A model generated the notes under the pieces. The model searched no databases and was not told the DNA's origin. It worked only from the letters and a program-made list of their open reading frames with translations. Made by a program: the position numbers and the translations under genes. A stretch of 64,000 bases of DNA from Gnetum montanum (lineage: Eukaryota; Streptophyta; Gnetopsida; Gnetales; Gnetaceae): NCBI GenBank assembly GCA_015680685.1, contig MNCI01010025.1, positions 13,162-77,161 of the forward strand. Direction: 5' to 3'. Of the stretch, positions 59,396 through 64,000 are shown piece after piece. Positions within the stretch are counted from its first letter, which is position 1. The number at the start of each line of letters is the position of its first letter.

Positions 59396-60678
59396 TGTAG
59401 CAATCGAAAACATCGACGGCTAGAAAATGCCGAGAGGTCGTCAATTGTGACAATCTTAACCCCAGATCCATGTGAGGGCCATGCTAGATAAAATGGAAAC
59501 GGGGCACCTTGAATGGTCTGGTTGATCAAATAGGGGCTTAGTGGATGTTAATATAACCTTTTACAAACAGATAATTTGAAAACAAGACTTGTAACATAGA
59601 ATAATCTTTAAACGCAAAAGGGACAAAAAACGATGTAAAATGCAATGATAAGCAAGAAAACAAGGTAAAATGCAGTTAGAAAAATGCACCACTTCAAGAA
59701 TGTGACTTCACTTTGTCAAGGTGGATAAAATTAGTTGCATGGCACTAAGGGGCATAGGGATTCATAGAGTAACCAAGATGTTTAGAGTAAGACAGTTGTA
59801 TTCTTGAATGCGGAGTCGGGAGTCAAGAATGAAAAATAGTATGAGGATAGCAGGAAAGAGAAAAAAATGCCAAGCAAGATTGTTAACTTTTTACAATGTC
59901 AAACAAGATGTTTATAATGCTAGGAAATCAATTCACCATCCATCCAACCCCTTGAGTGTTGCTCATCAGGGTATTTATAGGATCAAGGGCACATGAAAGA
60001 TACTGTTTGGATGCCATGTGTCCTAGGCTTGTGTTGAATTGTCTATGTTGCATGGACATGCATGATTGTTAGACGAGCCTGCCATGCTGTAATTGCACTG
60101 GTAGATCTTGAAGATGTGTGCCAACGGTTCATTTAGGTGAAGTGAATTGATGTAGTGTAACTACCTGATATGCTATGCTATGCTTTGTAGTATAGCATGT
60201 TGGTGTAATGTAGCATCTTGCTACATTGCTCTACGTGCAGCGTAGCATAGTGTAGCCACCAATTTGAAGCAAACATTTGCATTGCATCTTGTTGCATGTG
60301 CTAGAAACCTTTGAAGGATGCTGACTATTCTTTGCATATTTGCTATGCTACATAGTGTAGCATAGTGTAGCAGTTGGAATTAATTGTGGAAACATTGAAA
60401 ATTTGCAACCTTTGTTTTTTGCAATGTGAAACTTACAAACTTTCTGATCCTGCCATTTGAGATGCCTTTTGTTACTCCTGTAGAGTTGGTATGCTATGCT
60501 ACACTACGTAGCATAGCATAGCGTAGCAATCGACATGTCCTACTTTTTTCTAAGTTTGCCACTTTCTGGTGAAGGAGCCATTGCTAAAGGACTTGGATTT
60601 TTGAGCGAAGCAACTATTTTTGAAGGCCAGGAATGCTAACTGAGTGCAATTAAAATCACTGAATTAGCTGAGCCTTCT
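59396..60678 (-). mobile_element. LTR B', 5' LTR of element B, truncated
   Basis: It starts TGTAGCAATCG at 59396 and follows LTR B closely (TATA box near 59965 on the minus strand, hairpins, 'gagcgaagcaactatttttg' and the following bases) until about 60678. The last 370 bp or so of LTR B have no counterpart; instead comes a stretch with Ns. Confidence 0.75.
60490..60520 (+). repeat. GCTAY hairpin with 13-bp perfect arms
   Basis: TATGCTATGCTAC (60490-60502) and GTAGCATAGCATA (60508-60520) are exact reverse complements around a 5-bp loop. The corresponding hairpin in LTR B lies near 44178-44212. Confidence 0.85.
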
Positions 60679-60933
60679 AGAGCCCATTCCAACATTGAAT
60701 GATTCTAGAGTCCATTCTAGTGGAATCATTCATAGTCCTATTTTACCTCTAAATCGAGGTAATCCACTAGTAGTCTTGCTTCGATTTTGGTACAAACAAA
60801 GTTGTATTGTTCGTGGCTTAATGCGGCATGCTTTGACTGGATTGTGCTGTCAAATGTGTTAGACACCAATGTGGAAGGTTGATNCAGTCAAAGCATGCCG
60901 CATTAAGCCACGAACAATACAACTTTGTTTGTN
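60679..60933. other. Chimeric gap region with an exact inverted copy between Ns
   Basis: 60792-60839 and 60885-60932 are exact reverse complements (48 bp); the second copy lies precisely between N at 60884 and N at 60933. The stretch resembles nothing else in the window and replaces the end of LTR B'. This looks like misassembled gap sequence, not biology. Confidence 0.7.
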
Positions 60934-61309
60934 CTGTAGAAAATAGCTAACTCTAAAAATAACAGAAAAATTATGAAGTTTGTTAGTATCAGGGAAATGG
61001 CCAAGTATAGAAATATAAAAAAAATGGCTAGGTGTAACAATGCAAAGGAAAAAAAATGAAAAGTATGGAAATGTAGAAAAAATGCTAAGTATGAAAATGT
61101 AGAAAAAATGCTAAGAATGAAAATGCAAAAAAAAATGCTAAGTATGACAACTGCTAAAAATGGTCAACTATGGTGTAGTGCTCGCCACGCTGGAGCTTGC
61201 TATGCTCTAAGAAGTTGTTATGCTCTCTAGAACAGCCAAAGTTTTGACTAAGTGCTAATCAAAAATGTAGATAGAAATGGTTTAGGCCCTCCTTTTAGCA
61301 CCAAAAAAA
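60934..61309 (-). other. Leader and primer site of element A
   Basis: It holds a short A-rich tandem ('aaaatgctaagtatgaaaat') at about 61025-61150. The end reads TTTTTTTGGTGCTAAAAGGA on the minus strand against LTR A', the primer site of the family. Confidence 0.6.
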
Positions 61310-62689
61310 TGTAGCAAAAAAAAACTTCGGTGGCTAGAAACACCAAGAGGTCTTCAGGTGCACAACCTAACCCCAAATCTGCACAAGGGTTGTGTTGGAG
61401 AAACTGGATTTAGGGTGCCATAAATGGTCTTGTCGATCAAACAGGGACTTAATAGGTGTACAATAACCCTTTTTCAAATAATAATTTTAAATGGAACACC
61501 TGGTGGTAAAATAAAAGAAAATGTAATGTGCACAGTAATGGACACATGCTAAAGAACATAACTGATCAATAAACATAATCAAACACCTTACAATGCTAAA
61601 AAATAAATGCTATAATAAAAAAAGAGAGTTTGAATAAGAATATGCACAACCCCAAAAAAGGGGTACAAGTATATAGAGTGTATAATAGGCATAGTAAGAC
61701 CGCAATCATAGCCTCGATGGTGTCAAGCTGTGAAATCTGGTGCTCATTGTGATAAACTATGCCTGTTGGGTCGGTAGTCACATTGTACTACATGATGTTT
61801 CACTAGGCTACAATGGGGTTGCAATGTACCATGTAGTATAGCTATGCCTCTCTGTCAGTGTGGCATGCTTTGGGTTTCATTTTCCCACGAAGCTAGGTGC
61901 CAAGATGCTAAAATGCCAAATGCCTTGTTGGTGAAGAAAAATGGAAACCTCCTTTCTTTTTTCCCCTTCTCTTTCAAAAGAGGACGCAAAGGTATTTATA
62001 GGGCTAGGGTTACCCCAAAATGTAGATAAGGTGCCATGTGGCAGTGCGGTGGGTGTTATACTATAACACTATGCTACACTGTAGTACTAGGTGTTGCACT
62101 GTTGCGCCACGCTACCCACTGTAGCATCGAGTATTGCACTGTAGCACTATGCTACGCACTGTAGTGCTACACTACTCATTGTAGTGTTATGCTATGCATT
62201 GTAGCACTACGCTGTGCATTGTAGTGCTATGCTATGCTACACTACATAGCGTAGTAGGGTGTAAAAAAGTGCCATCATTCTGACACTTAGAAAAATCTTG
62301 CAAATCTAATAGTTGGTGTTGTGCTACACTATGTAGCGTAGTAGGGTCTAGAAAGTGCCATCATTTTGAAACTTATAAAAGTATTGAAAATTTGGTAGTT
62401 AGTGCTATGCTATGCTATGATACACTACATAGCTATGCTACACATTGTATTAGTACGCTACACTATAGTGCTATGCTGCACATTCTTGTGCTACACTACG
62501 CTACGCTACATAGTGTAGCAGGGTGTTACACTGTAGTGCTACGGTACACACTATAGCACTATGCTATGAACTGTAGCACTATGCTACACTATGATACATA
62601 GTGTAGTAGGGTGAAAAAAGTGCTATAGCTTTGACACTTAGAAAAATCTACATTCGAGATGCCGAGACTCAAAATTTTGTGGTGTTTCA
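61310..62689 (-). mobile_element. LTR A', 5' LTR of element A
   Basis: It runs from TGTAGCAAAAAAAAAC to GGTGTTTCA and matches LTR A along its length, including the TATA box (CCCTATAAATACC on the minus strand near 62000). The 62050-62630 block carries the GCACTGTAGC tandem and GCTAY hairpins, with different copy numbers from LTR A. Confidence 0.75.
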
Positions 62690-63185
62690 ATCAATGCCCA
62701 TGGCCCCTTCATCATTGGAAACTGGTAATGTTGTGTAGACACGATCATCACCTTCCCATCCAAGAAAGCCCAATGCTCAACCAGAAACCACTCCCACTTA
62801 GGAGATTTGTATTCTAGGACGAATAGAAGAGGAAAGGGGTAGCAAACAAGAAGATAGTAGGTAGGATCTTCTCAATGCCCTTACACAAGTCAAACAGGCC
62901 TTAAAGAAGAAAAAGAAAAATTTAATTCTATATGACCTAATAATGAATTCTACGGTGCATCATGAGGCCATGGTTTACATGTTAGCATCTATCCCAGTTG
63001 ACGAAAACATGCCAGCTTAAGAGAAAGCAATCCACATTGTCATGGTTCACTTTATAGTTGAAGAACCATGGCTAGCTTAGTTGACACTTCATGATAAGTC
63101 CATTAAGGATGACCCTCAAAAGGGTTAGGTGACAATAGCACCCATGTTCATCACAATTCTGCACCATGTTGAGTTGCACTATCTG
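62690..63185 (+). pseudogene. Gag-protease linker of element F, continuation
   Basis: Plus-strand reading gives EICILGRIEEERGSKQED, LLNALTQVKQALKKKKKN, LYDLIMNSTVHHEAMVYM, IPVDENMPA.EKAIH and QKG.VTIAPMFITIL. These match, on the opposite strand, the segment of element B just before its protease. It continues the plus-strand gag that stops at LTR A. The retropepsin domain proper is missing: homology ends at about 63185. Confidence 0.75.
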
Positions 63186-63225
63186 TGAGGCTTGGTGTAT
63201 TTGACATCGCACATAGTGAGACATC

Positions 63226-63650
63226 TATGATGGTTGTAGAATAGGTGAAGAAGAAAATGGGACCCACCATGTGGATGGGCTGGGGCCCACCATAGTGGGT
63301 GGAACTGACGTGAATGTAGCAATAGAGGCAGAAGTCACGTATGTTTGCAAAGTTGGTATGGTATGAACATGTGGCAGGGTAGCCATGATTGGTTTGTTAT
63401 GTGCCGCAGGAATAGGTTGGTGAACTACCTGCAAAGGGATAGTAGCTGCAAATGGAATAGGTGAAGTAGGTGAGAGAAGGCATTGAAACACCATAGGATT
63501 GGTGTGGCTACCCATAGCAGCTATAATCACGGGTTGCGGAAGTGTAGTTGTAATCACAAAGGGAGTAGTAAGAGAAGACGGGTTAGCCCAGAAGGACTAG
63601 GTAGGAGGGATAGGAGTAGGTCTGGTTGGACCTCCCTCATCCAATTGGGA
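63226..63650 (-). pseudogene. gag: Gag N-terminal fragment of element G
   Basis: The minus-strand frame gives PQPVIIAAMGSHTNPMVFQC, IPFAATIPLQVVHQPIP and TLPHVHTIPT, matching the Pro/Thr-rich region of gag B (58104-58504). The true N terminus, leader and primer site are missing: the fragment runs almost directly into an LTR at 63663. Confidence 0.7.
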
Positions 63651-63662
63651 AGGTCATGTTGG

Positions 63663-64000
63663 AAGTGTGTATAGATACAGGGCATCCTAAATGGTCTTGT
63701 CAATCAGATAGGGACTTAATTGACATCTATATAGCCTTTTGCAACATATATTTTTGAAATGGGAATAGAAATGCGAAGTGATGCTTGAAAATAAATGAGC
63801 AAAATGATACTCAAAAGTAAATAAAATAGGAAATGATGCAACATGTGATAGTAAAAAAAAGTAAAATACAGTTAGAAGAATGCACGACTTCGAAGCTACA
63901 AATTTTCTTTGTCAAGGTAGATATAGTCGGTTGCATAGCATGACAGAGTGTAGAGATCCCGAGAGTAACTAAGGTGTGCAGAGTGGGTAGGTTGTGCACT
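63663..64000 (-). mobile_element. LTR of element G, cut by the window edge
   Basis: 'cagggcatcctaaatggtct' then 'tgtcaatcagatagggactt' matches LTRs A' and B' about 100 bp inside their left ends, and the following 280 bp continue with B-like text ('atgcacgacttcgaagc'). The first part is missing and the rest lies beyond 64000. Confidence 0.65.

Larger units (their letters stand above)
43022..60678 (-). mobile_element. Element B: near full-length Tat/Ogre-like Ty3/gypsy retrotransposon, about 17.7 kb
   Basis: From its 5' end at the right: LTR B', primer site, gag, protease, a 6-kb spacer with minisatellites and an opposite-strand gene, RT, RNase H, a second RNase H, integrase core, 3' region with minisatellite, polypurine tract, LTR B. 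The order RT-RNase H-second RNase H-integrase is diagnostic of the Tat clade, which includes Ogre. Total size is in the Ogre range. All ORFs carry stops, so it is a fossil, yet it is the most complete element in the window. The right LTR is cut short by an assembly problem. Confidence 0.8.
38003..62689 (-). mobile_element. Element A: Tat-like gypsy element with pol deleted, carrying element B
   Basis: LTR A (38003-39360) and LTR A' (61310-62689) are more like each other than either is like the B LTRs (shared text from 'ggtggctagaaacacc' onward). Between them, apart from inserted element B, are polypurine tract, minisatellite, protease, gag C terminus and, at the far side, leader plus primer site. 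Flanks outside the pair are the same gag-protease linker on the plus strand, so A inserted in element F. A clean 5-bp target duplication is not visible. Confidence 0.6.

Overview
This is nuclear DNA from a large-genome land plant. The style (very old, stop-riddled LTR retrotransposons stacked inside one another, AT-rich filler, no intact host gene) suits a gymnosperm or similarly repeat-swollen plant, but no marker fixes the species. I see no tRNA, rRNA, CRISPR array or bacterial-type operon. Almost every recognisable feature is a decayed Ty3/gypsy retrotransposon, and single-base Ns mark assembly joins.

Left part (1-14.9 kb): mostly AT-rich DNA without genes. It holds a decayed gag on the minus strand (2.1-4.3 kb), two unidentified reading frames on the minus strand that stay readable despite many stops (5.8-7.1 and 11.0-12.2 kb), and a 577-bp LTR of another gypsy family (10.0-10.6 kb).

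Middle (14.9-23.2 kb): an Athila-like LTR element on the plus strand. It has a TGGCGCC-type primer binding site, a gag with a zinc knuckle, no pol, and a second 2.8-kb reading frame for a long coiled-coil protein that runs up to the polypurine tract. That second frame has its own promoter-like module, a TATA box behind a 20-bp palindrome that also occurs in the 3' LTR, and a splice acceptor immediately before its ATG. The element sits beside a broken LTR and a minus-strand integrase fragment (23.2-24.5 kb). The stretch 24.5-28.6 kb shows nothing recognisable.

Right part (28.6-64 kb): a nest of related Tat/Ogre-like Ty3/gypsy elements sharing LTR ends (TGAAACACC...CTACA), primer site, gag and 3' repeats. 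Element E (minus) is cut in its RNase H by element F (plus). F is cut in its gag-protease linker by element A (minus, pol deleted). A is cut by element B (minus, about 17.7 kb, full set of gag, protease, RT, RNase H, second RNase H and integrase core). A further copy G starts at the right edge.

Most notable content: between protease and RT of element B, on the opposite strand, lies a 4.4-kb intron-containing decayed gene whose second exon resembles the FCP1/NIF (HAD phosphatase) family. Other unusual items are the pol-less element with a promoter-bearing coiled-coil ORF, 5-bp-unit hairpins (GCTAY) throughout the LTRs, minisatellites with a shared core at fixed places in the Tat-like elements, and stop codons that repeatedly replace Gln or Trp codons as C-to-T decay would predict.
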